From Pseudomonadota bacterium (GTDB lineage: Bacteria > Pseudomonadota > Alphaproteobacteria > Acetobacterales > Acetobacteraceae): a stretch of 7,501 nt of DNA. The stretch is from positions 1 to 7,501 of the forward strand of contig JAFADX010000134.1 of assembly GCA_023424475.1 (NCBI GenBank), given 5' to 3'. The translations under genes were made by a program, and so were the position numbers. Below the pieces are notes generated by a model. That model saw only the letters and a program-made list of their open reading frames with translations, was not told the origin of the DNA and did not search any database. This document shows, piece after piece, positions 1 to 5,774 of this stretch. Position 1 is the stretch's first letter, and the number at the start of each line of letters is the position of its first letter.

Positions 1-282
1 GGGCAGGGGGTTGCCGCGGTCTGCCGCGCGCCTTTCCAGTTCCCGTGCTGGAACCGGAACCATCCGCGCCACGCCGCGCTGCGCGGGATCCCGCCGGGCG
101 ACGCCGCGCTCGCCATCTGCCGGCGCGTCGCCGCGCGGGCCATGGCGGGCGCGCTGCCCGACCCGACCGGCGGTGCCACGCATTTCCACGATGCCGCCGC
201 GCTGCCCGGATGGGCGCTCGGCCGGCCGGCGGCGGCGGAGATCGGCGGCCTCTGCTTCTACCGCGCCGAGGACCTGACCTGA
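1..282 (+). CDS. SleB-type cell wall hydrolase, C-terminal part (5' end outside window)
   Basis: This open frame runs in from the left edge and stops at TGA 280-282, giving the last 93 residues. Seen directly: a QFPCWN motif near residues 13-18 of the fragment and DPTGGATHFH near residues 57-66, followed by a tail containing GLCFYRAED. These match the conserved second half of the Hydrolase_2 (SleB/CwlJ-like) family, where a (Q/W)FxCWN-type segment and a DPTxGAxxfh segment recur. Family members are cell-wall (peptidoglycan) hydrolases acting in the envelope; in alphaproteobacteria they are not tied to spores. The start, any signal peptide and the N-terminal part of the domain, including the expected catalytic glutamate, lie outside the window and cannot be assessed. 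Codon use is strongly G/C-ending, as in its neighbours. DUF952 follows 26 bp downstream, so co-transcription is possible. Family call is fairly sure; activity is inferred. Confidence 0.8.
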   Translation, partial: GQGVAAVCRAPFQFPCWNRNHPRHAALRGIPPGDAALAICRRVAARAMAGALPDPTGGATHFHDAAALPGWALGRPAAAEIGGLCFYRAEDLT

Positions 283-308
283 CCGCCCCGCCGCGCTACA
301 CGGCGCGG

Positions 309-665
309 ATGGAACCCTTCATCTACACCCTGGTGCGGGACGCCGACTGGCGAGCCGCCGAGGCCGCCGGCGCCTATGCCGGCAGCACGGACGACGCGCG
401 GGACGGCTTCCTGCATTTCTCCACCGCGTCGCAGGTGCGCGCGAGCGCCGCGAAGCACCGCGCGGGCGTGGCCGACCTGCTGCTGGTGGAGGCCGATGCG
501 GCGCCCCTCGGCGATGCGCTGAAATGGGAACCGGCCTCGGGCGGCAAGCGGCCGGGGCTGTTCCCGCATCTTTACGCGCCGCTGCCGCTCTCCGCCGTGC
601 GGCGCGTGGTGGCGCTGCCGCTCGACGCGGCGGGGCGTCACGTGTTTCCCGAAGGCTTCGCCTGA
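309..665 (+). CDS. DUF952 domain protein
   Basis: A 118-residue protein covering a complete DUF952 domain, the usual size for this family. Visible signatures are an early IYTLV strand (5-9), DGFLHFSTA (32-40), a DLLLVEAD strand (56-63), LKWEP (71-75) and LFPHLYAPLPL (84-94). The family is small, cytosolic and biochemically uncharacterised; distant similarity to ADP-ribosyltransferase-like folds has been discussed, but I would not assign an activity. ATG 309 is chosen because the domain begins immediately after it; there is no good Shine-Dalgarno, and the open frame continues upstream without a better start. The gene lies 26 bp after the cell-wall hydrolase stop. Its last 28 bp overlap the 3' end of the opposing permease gene. 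From memory, DUF952 genes often lie near pyrD in alphaproteobacteria, and here pyrD is one gene away. Confidence 0.88.
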   Translation: MEPFIYTLVRDADWRAAEAAGAYAGSTDDARDGFLHFSTASQVRASAAKHRAGVADLLLVEADAAPLGDALKWEPASGGKRPGLFPHLYAPLPLSAVRRVVALPLDAAGRHVFPEGFA

Positions 666-1510
666 ATCCGGCCCGCCGCGCGCTGGCTCATCGCCAGCGC
701 GAAGACGACGATGACCGCGCCGCCCAGCGTCCAGCCGCTCGGCGGCACGCGCCAGATCAGCAGGTCCAGCCCGACCGCGAAGACCAGCGCGCTGAATTCG
801 AGCGGCGCCAGCCGCGCCGCCGAATCATGGCGGAAGGCGATGGCGAGGCAGACCGTCGCGCTGCCCGCCAGCAGCCCGTTCACCGACAGCGCCAGCAGAT
901 CGAAAACGCCCGGCCGCACCCACCCCATCGCCGCGAAGGGCGCGAGAGCGAGCAGCCCCGGCAGGGACGACCACAGGATCAGCGCCGCCGCCCCGGTCTC
1001 GTGCTTCAGCAGGCGGTTGATGGTCAGCACGGCAGCGTAGCAGACCGTCGCGAAGAAGGCCCAGAGATAGGCCCCCCAGGGCCCCTCGGCCGAAAGCCCC
1101 GGCGCCATGGCGAGGGCGACGCCCGAAAAGCCCAGCAGCGACCAGCCCCAGACTGCCGGCCCGGTGCGTTCGTGCAGCACCAGCGCGGCCAGCCCCAGCG
1201 TCATGAAGGGCGCGGTGAAATAGACCAGGTAGCCCTCGGCGAGCGGGATCGTCCGCAGCGCCTGGAAGAACCCGACCCCCGAGCCGACCATGAAGGCGGC
1301 GCGCATCAGGTGCAGGAAGGGATGGGCGGTATCGAGCCGTCCCCCGGTCCCGGGCACCGCGGCGCGCGCGGCGAACAGCGCCAGCAGCAGCGCCGCGTAG
1401 CGGATCGCCACCACCTGCTCCACCGGATAGGTGCCGGACAGCAGCTTGGAATTCGCGTCCAGGAGCGCGAAGAGCCCCATGGCCGCGACGATGTAGAGCG
1501 GGCCCCGCAC
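638..1510 (-). CDS. EamA/DMT-superfamily permease
   Basis: About 290 residues, nearly all hydrophobic, with the two-fold EamA layout. The first half holds roughly five membrane segments, beginning GPLYIVAAMGLFALLDANSK at residue 3 and ending near PLAEGYLVYFTAPFMTLGLA and the LHER loop (about 89-115). The second half ends in LAPLEFSALVFAVGLDLLIW and a final hydrophobic helix before a basic, cytoplasmic-looking tail. This is the ten-helix drug/metabolite transporter pattern, acting in the inner membrane; substrate cannot be predicted. Start choice: the frame is open to a TTG at 1570, but residues 1570-1511 use many A/T-ending or rare codons (CCT, CCT, ACA, CGA, GGA, AGG), unlike the gene body. 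GTG 1510 also puts the first helix at the usual distance from the N-terminus. ATG 1480 would cut the first helix. The gene diverges from pyrD and converges on DUF952 with a 28-bp overlap. Confidence 0.85.
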   Translation of the reverse strand: MRGPLYIVAAMGLFALLDANSKLLSGTYPVEQVVAIRYAALLLALFAARAAVPGTGGRLDTAHPFLHLMRAAFMVGSGVGFFQALRTIPLAEGYLVYFTAPFMTLGLAALVLHERTGPAVWGWSLLGFSGVALAMAPGLSAEGPWGAYLWAFFATVCYAAVLTINRLLKHETGAAALILWSSLPGLLALAPFAAMGWVRPGVFDLLALSVNGLLAGSATVCLAIAFRHDSAARLAPLEFSALVFAVGLDLLIWRVPPSGWTLGGAVIVVFALAMSQRAAGRIQAKPSGNT

Positions 1511-1541
1511 CCTGTTTCCGTTTCGCCGTGTGTCGGCAGGC

Positions 1542-1570
1542 TTCTCGCCGGGAGGGGCGCGGGGCGTCAA
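1542..1570 (-). promoter_or_regulatory. Candidate promoter for the EamA permease
   Basis: On the - strand, TTGACG at 1570-1565 matches the -35 consensus at five of six bases. A 17-bp spacer leads to CGAGAA at 1547-1542, a poor -10. A transcript from here would carry about 25-30 nt of leader before GTG 1510. This reading explains the TTG as a promoter element, not a start codon. It rests on the good -35 box and the position; the -10 is weak. Confidence 0.3.
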
Positions 1571-1614
1571 CCGGGCTTCCGTGATGGCGCGGACCGGGGC
1601 ACAAGGGCGCCGCC

Positions 1615-2673
1615 ATGACCCCCGCTTTCGCTTCCGCCCTGATGCCGCTGATGCGCGGCCTCGATGCCGAGACCGCGCACGGCATCGCGCTCAAGGCGCT
1701 CGCCGCCGGCCTCGCCGGCCGCGATGCCGGCACCGACGACCCCGTGCTGGCCACCGAGGCCTTCGGCCTGCGCTTCCGCAACCCGGTCGGCCTCGCCGCC
1801 GGCTTCGACAAGGATGCGGTGGCGGTGGTGCCGCTGATGCGCCTCGGCTTCGGCTTCGTCGAGGCCGGCACCGTCACCCCCCGCCCGCAGCCCGGCAACC
1901 CGCGCCCGCGCCTGTTCCGGCTGGAGGAGGATGCGGCGGTCATCAACCGCATGGGCTTCAACAATGGCGGCCTCGAGGGCTACCTGGCGCGGATCCGCCG
2001 CCTGCCGCGGCCGCTGCCCGCCGTGTTCGGCGCCAATGTCGGCATCAACAAGGACGGCGCCGACCCCGAGCGCGACTATCCGGCGCTCTATGCCGCCGTC
2101 GCGCCCTTTGCCGATTACGTGACGATGAACGTCTCCTCCCCCAATACGCCGGGCCTGCGGGACCTGCAGGGGGAGGAACGGCTCGCCGCCATCCTCGACG
2201 CCATCGCGGCGAAGCGCGCGACGCTGCCGCGGAAGCCGCCGCTGCTGGTCAAGATCGCGCCGGACCTCGCTCCGGACGCGCTCGGCCCGATCGTCGAGGT
2301 CTGCGCGGTGCGCGGCGTGGCGGGGCTGATCGTCTCCAACACCACCATCGCGCGGCCGGCGTCGCTGAAGTCGCGGCAGCAGACGCAGGCGGGCGGCCTT
2401 TCCGGCGCGCCGCTCTTCACCCGCTCGACCGACGTGCTGCGCCAGGCCTACCGCCTCGCGCGCGGACGCCTCGCGCTGATCGGCGCCGGCGGCATCGCGA
2501 CGCCGGAAGGCGCCTACGCGAAGATCCGCGCCGGCGCCTCGCTGGTCCAGCTTTACACCGGCTTCGCCTATGCCGGGCCCGTGCTGCCGCGGCGCCTGGC
2601 CGACGGCCTAGCCGCGCTGCTGAAGCGCGACGGCTTCACTTCGGTCGCCGACGCCGTCGGCAGGGATGCGTGA
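1615..2673 (+). CDS. pyrD: Dihydroorotate dehydrogenase (quinone), class 2
   Basis: A 352-residue protein of normal length for class 2 dihydroorotate dehydrogenase, the FMN enzyme that oxidises dihydroorotate to orotate in de novo pyrimidine synthesis and reduces membrane quinone. Visible motifs in order are GLAAGFDKDA (59-68), GTVTPRPQPGNPRPRLFR (85-102), NRMGFNNGG (111-119), NVSSPNTPGLRDLQ (172-185), LVKIAPD (211-217), VSNTTI (240-245), GGLSGAPLF (260-268), IGAGGI (289-294) and GASLVQLYTGFAY (307-319). Ser175 in the SSPNTPG motif is the class 2 catalytic base; class 1 enzymes have Cys there. The N-terminal 40 residues form the short helical region that, in the family, contacts quinone and membrane. 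AAGGG at 1603-1607 lies seven bases before ATG 1615. The stop shares a base with the next start. No missing key residue is seen. Confidence 0.97.
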   Translation: MTPAFASALMPLMRGLDAETAHGIALKALAAGLAGRDAGTDDPVLATEAFGLRFRNPVGLAAGFDKDAVAVVPLMRLGFGFVEAGTVTPRPQPGNPRPRLFRLEEDAAVINRMGFNNGGLEGYLARIRRLPRPLPAVFGANVGINKDGADPERDYPALYAAVAPFADYVTMNVSSPNTPGLRDLQGEERLAAILDAIAAKRATLPRKPPLLVKIAPDLAPDALGPIVEVCAVRGVAGLIVSNTTIARPASLKSRQQTQAGGLSGAPLFTRSTDVLRQAYRLARGRLALIGAGGIATPEGAYAKIRAGASLVQLYTGFAYAGPVLPRRLADGLAALLKRDGFTSVADAVGRDA

Positions 2674-3533
2674 TGGAAATCCTCGACGGCATCGCCGCCA
2701 TCGCCGATCGCTACGACGGCTTCGTCCTCGACCTCTGGGGCGTGGTGCATGACGGGCGGAAGCCCTATCCGGGCGTGCCGCAGGCGCTTGCGGAACTGAA
2801 GGCCCGCGGCAAGGGCGTGGTCTTCCTCACCAACGCGCCGCGCCGGTCCTGGATGGTGCAGAAGCTGCTCGACCGCATGGAACTCGACCGCGCGCTCTAT
2901 GACGGCATCATCTCCTCGGGCGAGATTTCCTGGCGCCACCTCAAGCGCCGCGCGGACCCGTGGTTCGCGAAGATCGGCGCGCGCTGCATCCATGTCGGGC
3001 CGGAACGCGACCTCTCGGTGGTCGAGGACGGCGCCGCGGAGATCGTCGCCGACCCGCGCGACGCCACCTTCCTGCTCAATACCGGCCCCGACGACGAACG
3101 CGGCCCGCAAAGCCCCGACCCCTACGTCCCGGTGCTGCAAGCCTGCGCGGCGGCGCACCTGCCCATGGTTTGCGTGAACCCCGACCGCGCCGTGATGGTC
3201 GCCGGGCAGAAGCTCATCTGCGCCGGCGCGCTGGCCGACATCTATCTCGGCCTCGGCGGCGCGGTGCGGGAGATCGGCAAGCCCGACCCGGAGGTCTACG
3301 ACCCGGTGCTGGAACTGCTCGGCCATCCGCAGCGGCATCGCGTGCTCGCAATCGGGGACACGCCGCACACCGACCTCGCCGGTGCCCAGGCGGCCGGGCT
3401 CGACGCGCTCTGGGCGCTCACCGGCCTCGCCGCCCACGCGCATGGCGACAACCCCGACCCCGACCGCCTTGCCGCCGTCGCGCATGAGGAAGGCGTGCGC
3501 CCGATCGCGGCCGTGCGCTCGCTGCGCTGGTGA
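2673..3533 (+). CDS. HAD-superfamily class IIA hydrolase (TIGR01459-like)
   Basis: A 286-residue HAD protein with class IIA architecture (NagD-like, C2 cap between motifs II and III). Motif I is LDLWGVVHDG (19-28), with Asp20 as predicted nucleophile; the usual second Asp of DxDG is Trp22. Motif II is VFLTNAP (50-56) with Thr53. The motif III lysine is Lys203 in IGKPDPEVYD, and motif IV is AIGDTPHTDLAGA (227-239) with Asp229 and Asp234. The D-x-aromatic-G form of motif I occurs, as far as I recall, in an alphaproteobacterial subfamily modelled as TIGR01459, so it is probably not a mutation. Relatives hydrolyse sugar or nucleoside phosphates; the substrate here is unknown. ATG 2673 overlaps the pyrD stop by one base and has AGGGA at 2662-2666, six bases upstream. 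The next gene overlaps its stop by four bases, so the three are likely translated as a coupled unit. Confidence 0.9.
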   Translation: MEILDGIAAIADRYDGFVLDLWGVVHDGRKPYPGVPQALAELKARGKGVVFLTNAPRRSWMVQKLLDRMELDRALYDGIISSGEISWRHLKRRADPWFAKIGARCIHVGPERDLSVVEDGAAEIVADPRDATFLLNTGPDDERGPQSPDPYVPVLQACAAAHLPMVCVNPDRAVMVAGQKLICAGALADIYLGLGGAVREIGKPDPEVYDPVLELLGHPQRHRVLAIGDTPHTDLAGAQAAGLDALWALTGLAAHAHGDNPDPDRLAAVAHEEGVRPIAAVRSLRW

Positions 3534-3892
3534 GCCCGCGCGCGCAGTCCCGCCTGCGCGCCATCTGCCTCGCCCTGCCCGGGGCGGCGGAACAGGAGAC
3601 CTGGGAGGCACCCACCTGGCGCATCCGCGGCCGCATCTTCTGCATGTGGCGCATGGCGGAGGACGGCACGCCGGCGCTCTGGTGCAAGGCGCCGCGCGGG
3701 GTGCAGGACATGCTGGTGGACGCCGCGCCCGACCGCTTCTTCCGCCCGCCCTATGTTGGCCACAAGGGCTGGATCGGCCTCAGGCTGGCGGGGCGCGTCG
3801 ACTGGGAGGAGGTCGCCGTGCTCGTCCGGCGGTCCTGGCGGATGACCGCCCCGAAGCGGGTGGCGCAGGCGCTGCCCGACCAGGCCCCCTGA
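3530..3892 (+). CDS. MmcQ/YjbR-like DNA-binding-fold protein
   Basis: A 120-residue protein matching the MmcQ/YjbR family along its whole length. Signatures seen are LPGAAEQETWEAPTWRIRGR (16-35), the strand IFCMW (36-40), ALWCKAP (49-55), PPYVGHKGWIGLRL (73-86), VDWEEV (90-95) and SWRMTAPKR (102-110). The family adopts a CyaY-like (frataxin-resembling) fold and is often annotated as DNA-binding from structure alone; no function is established and I do not assign one. GTG 3530 overlaps the upstream TGA as GTGA. No Shine-Dalgarno precedes it, which fits translational coupling to the HAD gene. The end is followed by the convergent spacer with several small hairpins. Composition and codon use match the neighbours. 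Confidence 0.88.
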   Translation: MSPRAQSRLRAICLALPGAAEQETWEAPTWRIRGRIFCMWRMAEDGTPALWCKAPRGVQDMLVDAAPDRFFRPPYVGHKGWIGLRLAGRVDWEEVAVLVRRSWRMTAPKRVAQALPDQAP

Positions 3893-3961
3893 TCGGCGGC
3901 CCGCCGCGCCGCCCGCATCACACCAAGCGCATGAGGTTCCGGCCTGCGGCCGCAGGGCCGA

Positions 3962-3977
3962 GCGCCCGAACGGGCGC
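3962..3977 (+). terminator. Candidate hairpin terminator after the pyrD-HAD-MmcQ cluster
   Basis: GCGCCCG and CGGGCGC form an inverted repeat separated by AA, usable as a 6-bp all-G/C stem with a GAAC loop. It lies about 70 bp after the MmcQ-like stop. No T-run follows. A smaller hairpin (CGGCG, 3-nt loop, CGCCG) at 3894-3906 immediately follows the stop and is an alternative. Either could act in both directions. Confidence 0.35.
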
Positions 3978-4009
3978 CGCCGCGAGTGCGGCCCGCCCGG
4001 CGCATGAGG

Positions 4010-4036
4010 GGCGCGAAGGTGAAGCCTTCGGGCGCC
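4010..4036 (-). terminator. Hairpin terminator of the yqgE-cupin unit
   Basis: On the - strand the sequence folds as GGCGC, a CC bulge, GAAGG, a five-base loop, CCTTC and GCGCC, giving a 10-bp stem with one bulge. It starts seven bases after the cupin stop codon, the position expected for an intrinsic terminator. No T-tract follows, so efficiency is uncertain; this is common in very GC-rich genomes. Confidence 0.55.
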
Positions 4037-4043
4037 GCCCGCA

Positions 4044-4385
4044 TCAGTCGACGATGAAGAGCTTCGCGCCCCCGGGCGTGCGGGAGCGGTGCGGCTCCGC
4101 CCCGTCCGCGACCTGGTAGGACATGCCGGGCGTCAGGGTGAACACCCGCCCGTCGGCGAGCGTCGTCTCGAGCTCGCCCTCCAGCACCAGCAGCACATGC
4201 CCCTTCTGGCACCAGTGGTCCGAGACGTAGCCCGGCGAATATTCCACCATGCGCACGCGGATCCGGTTGCCCTCGGGCCCGACATGGCGGGTGCGCCACA
4301 GCGCCTCGCCTTCCTCGCCGGCGTGCCGCGTGGGTGGGACCTTCGACCAGTCGGTGGTGTCGAAGGGAATGGCGCTCATCTGCAT
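4044..4385 (-). CDS. Small single-domain cupin (DHWC-type)
   Basis: A 113-residue single-domain cupin. Cupin motif 1 is GYVSDHWCQKGHVLLVLEGE (52-71) and motif 2 is LTPGMSYQVADGAEPH (84-99). His57 and His99 sit at usual metal-ligand positions, while Cys59 stands where classical cupins have the second His of HxH; His63, Glu69 and Glu71 are nearby. The order resembles the family I know as DHCW-motif cupin-fold proteins, which has conserved N-terminal IPF-TTDWS and C-terminal AKLFIVD ends, both present here. The function of that family is unknown; a metal-dependent enzyme or small-ligand binder is possible. ATG 4385 is preferred over ATG 4379 because AAGGA lies seven bases upstream, overlapping the yqgE stop. 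It starts 11 bp after yqgE, so the two are probably one operon. A hairpin follows its stop. Confidence 0.85.
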   Translation of the reverse strand: MQMSAIPFDTTDWSKVPPTRHAGEEGEALWRTRHVGPEGNRIRVRMVEYSPGYVSDHWCQKGHVLLVLEGELETTLADGRVFTLTPGMSYQVADGAEPHRSRTPGGAKLFIVD

Positions 4386-4396
4386 CGTGCTGTCCT

Positions 4397-4987
4397 TCAG
4401 GCGCGTCCGGCGGTACCCGAGAGCAGGGCCGGGTCGACATGCAGCTTCGCCAGCGCCGCCTGCCAGGTGCCGTCGGTATCCTCGCGGAACAGCAGCGATT
4501 CGTCAGCCGGCACGCTGAGCCAGGCGTTGTGCTGGATCTCCTCCTCCAGCTGGCCCGGCGCCCAGCCGGCATAGCCGAGGGCGAGCACGCACCGCTTCGG
4601 CCCGCCGCCGCCGGCGACCGCCTTCAGGATGTCGATGCTCGCCGTCAGCGCCACCCCCGGCATCACGGGCAGGGTCCCGTCGACCGACCAGTCGTCGCTG
4701 TGGAGCACGAAGCCGCGGCCGCCCTCGACCGGCCCGCCGGTCAGCATGCGGATGCGCCGCTGCGGCGGCACCGGCTCGACCTCGAGCTGGCGCAGCAGGT
4801 CGTCGAAGACCATTCCGCCCAGCGGCCGGTTCACGATCAGCCCCATCGCGCCTTCCGAGGAATGCGCGCAGAGGCAGACGACCGAATGGTCGAACCGCGG
4901 ATCCTTCATGCCGGGCATCGCGATGAGCAGATGTCCCGAAAGGTAGCCGCCGGAGGGCTCGGAGGTGGCGTTTTTCGACGAGGCCAT
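4397..4987 (-). CDS. yqgE: YqgE/AlgH family protein (DUF179)
   Basis: A 196-residue protein matching YqgE/AlgH over its full length. Diagnostic segments are YLSGHLLIAMPGMKDPRFDH (15-34), SVVCLCAHSSEGAMGLIVNR (35-54), the acidic stretch around FDDLLRQLEVEP (61-72), MLTGGPVEGGRGFVLHSDDW (81-100), then LALGYAGWAPGQLEEEI (135-151) and NAWLSVPAD (154-162). Despite the historic name AlgH, the family has no established biochemical role; proposals include a regulatory or redox-related function. ATG 4987 is the only ATG just before the conserved GYLSG; AGGGGG lies only one base away, too close for a normal Shine-Dalgarno, so initiation may be weak or leaderless. The frame stays open for a long way upstream, which I attribute to GC-rich codon bias. 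It diverges from the peroxiredoxin across 99 bp and is followed by the cupin. Confidence 0.92.
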   Translation of the reverse strand: MASSKNATSEPSGGYLSGHLLIAMPGMKDPRFDHSVVCLCAHSSEGAMGLIVNRPLGGMVFDDLLRQLEVEPVPPQRRIRMLTGGPVEGGRGFVLHSDDWSVDGTLPVMPGVALTASIDILKAVAGGGGPKRCVLALGYAGWAPGQLEEEIQHNAWLSVPADESLLFREDTDGTWQAALAKLHVDPALLSGTAGRA

Positions 4988-5004
4988 GCCCCCTAGGTGG
5001 CGCA

Positions 5005-5016
5005 GGTGGTGCCACC
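5005..5016. promoter_or_regulatory. Dyad in the yqgE/peroxiredoxin divergent region (possible operator)
   Basis: GGTGG-TG-CCACC is a perfect 5-bp dyad, and a second GGTGGC at 4996-5001 can also pair with GCCACC 5011-5016. It lies 19 to 30 bases upstream of yqgE and upstream of the candidate peroxiredoxin -35 box, so a protein bound here could affect both genes. I do not recognise it as a known operator. Chance is plausible. Confidence 0.25.
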
Positions 5017-5033
5017 CCGCAAGGCAGGGCCGG

Positions 5034-5062
5034 ATGACAGTCCCCACGCCCCGCGCTATGTC
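5034..5062 (+). promoter_or_regulatory. Candidate sigma-70-type promoter for the peroxiredoxin
   Basis: ATGACA at 5034-5039 matches the -35 consensus at five of six bases. An exact 17-bp spacer follows, then TATGTC at 5057-5062, which keeps the first three bases of the -10 consensus. Initiation near 5069 would leave a leader of roughly 18 nt containing the GGAGG ribosome-binding site. The geometry is good; the -10 is only half matched. Confidence 0.42.
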
Positions 5063-5086
5063 CGTTGCGGCAACGAGGAGGACGAC

Positions 5087-5569
5087 ATGCCGATCAGTGC
5101 TGGCGACGCCATTCCGGCCGTGAAGGTCATGCAGGCCACGGCCGAGGGCCCCAAGGAGATCGATACGGGCGAGTTCTTCAAGGGCCGCACCGTCGTGCTC
5201 TTCGGCGTTCCCGGCGCCTTCACGCCGACCTGCTCGGCCAAGCACCTGCCCTCCTTCGTCGAGAATGCCGGCGCGCTGAAGGCCAAGGGTGTCGATGCCA
5301 TCGCCTGCATGGCGGTGAACGATGCCTTCGTGATGGGCGCCTGGGCGAAGGACCAGGGCATCACCGACCAGGTCGTCATGATCGCCGACGGCTCGGCCGC
5401 CTTCACCAAGGCGATGGGGCTGGAATTCGACCTGACGGCCCGCGGCCTCGGCGTCCGCGCGCAGCGCTTCGCCCTGGTGGCGAAGGACGGCAAGGTGACG
5501 CACATCGCCATCGAGGCGCCCGGTGCCTTCGAGGTGTCGAGCGGCCAGGCGGTGCTCGCCGCGCTCTGA
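5087..5569 (+). CDS. Peroxiredoxin, Prx5/PrxII type (glutaredoxin/glutathione-dependent likely)
   Basis: A 160-residue thiol peroxidase of the Prx5/PrxII group, which reduces hydrogen peroxide and organic hydroperoxides, probably in the cytosol (no signal peptide). The peroxidatic motif is VPGAFTPTCSAKHLPSF (41-57) with Cys49; Thr46 and Arg127 (RAQRFALV) complete the usual active-site set. A second cysteine, Cys74, lies in IACMAVNDAFVMGAW, at the place of the second Cys in plant PrxII enzymes, which use glutaredoxin or glutathione. The C-terminal resolving Cys of animal Prx5 is absent. ATG 5087 is chosen over the in-frame GTG 4997 because GGAGG at 5077-5081 lies five bases before it and homologues start at this position; the longer version would also include the promoter. 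It is likely monocistronic, with a hairpin right after the stop, and diverges from yqgE. Confidence 0.94.
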   Translation: MPISAGDAIPAVKVMQATAEGPKEIDTGEFFKGRTVVLFGVPGAFTPTCSAKHLPSFVENAGALKAKGVDAIACMAVNDAFVMGAWAKDQGITDQVVMIADGSAAFTKAMGLEFDLTARGLGVRAQRFALVAKDGKVTHIAIEAPGAFEVSSGQAVLAAL

Positions 5570-5578
5570 TGCCTGGCT

Positions 5579-5605
5579 CGGGCCCGCCGGGGTTTGGCGG
5601 GCCCG
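5579..5605 (+). terminator. Intrinsic terminator hairpin of the peroxiredoxin gene
   Basis: CGGGCCCGCC at 5579-5588 pairs perfectly with GGCGGGCCCG at 5596-5605, giving a 10-bp stem with a seven-base GGGGTTT loop, nine bases after the stop. No T-run follows. The remaining bases up to 5774 show no gene; they contain one more hairpin (GGTGGCGG, 5-nt loop, CCGCCGCC, 5722-5742). Confidence 0.68.
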
Positions 5606-5774
5606 GTCGCCGGGCTCCGCGTTTCCGTCGCCGTCGTGACGCGGCGGGCCCCGCAGGTCCCTGGCCCGTCCGGCAGCGTGCCGTGCCTCCCGATGATCGG
5701 GCGCGTGCCCGGCTGAACCATGGTGGCGGCATCTCCGCCGCCCTGCGGGCCGGCCTGGCGGATGGAGCCGCCGG

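Larger units (their letters stand above)
3906..4046. repeat. Repeat-rich convergent spacer (15-bp and 10-bp direct repeats, 14-bp palindrome)
   Basis: Two exact copies of GCGCCGCCCGCATCA lie at 3906-3920 and 4032-4046; the second carries the complement of the cupin stop codon. Inside them GCGCATGAGG occurs exactly twice, at 3927-3936 and 4000-4009. Between those lies a perfect 14-bp palindrome, CCTGCGGCCGCAGG, at 3943-3956. The organisation suggests a remnant of a repeated intergenic element or a local duplication, though high GC content raises the chance of such matches. No gene is visible in the spacer. Confidence 0.5.

Noticed and set aside
524..1618. A 364-codon + strand frame opposite the EamA permease.
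   Set aside because: It lies antisense to a clear membrane protein, is very Arg/Gln-rich and has no recognisable domain.
1530..2672. N-terminal extension of the HAD protein through the whole of pyrD in another frame.
   Set aside because: The translation over pyrD is Arg/Ala/Pro-rich with no domain; HAD motif I begins soon after ATG 2673, which has its own ribosome-binding site.
3943..3956. The 14-bp palindrome as a phage attachment or recombination site.
   Set aside because: No integrase, mobile gene or composition shift is nearby; a structural or chance palindrome in GC-rich DNA is simpler.
4997..5086. GTG 4997 as the start of the peroxiredoxin.
   Set aside because: The strong GGAGG site before ATG 5087 and the family N-terminus support the shorter protein; the upstream codons cover the likely promoter.
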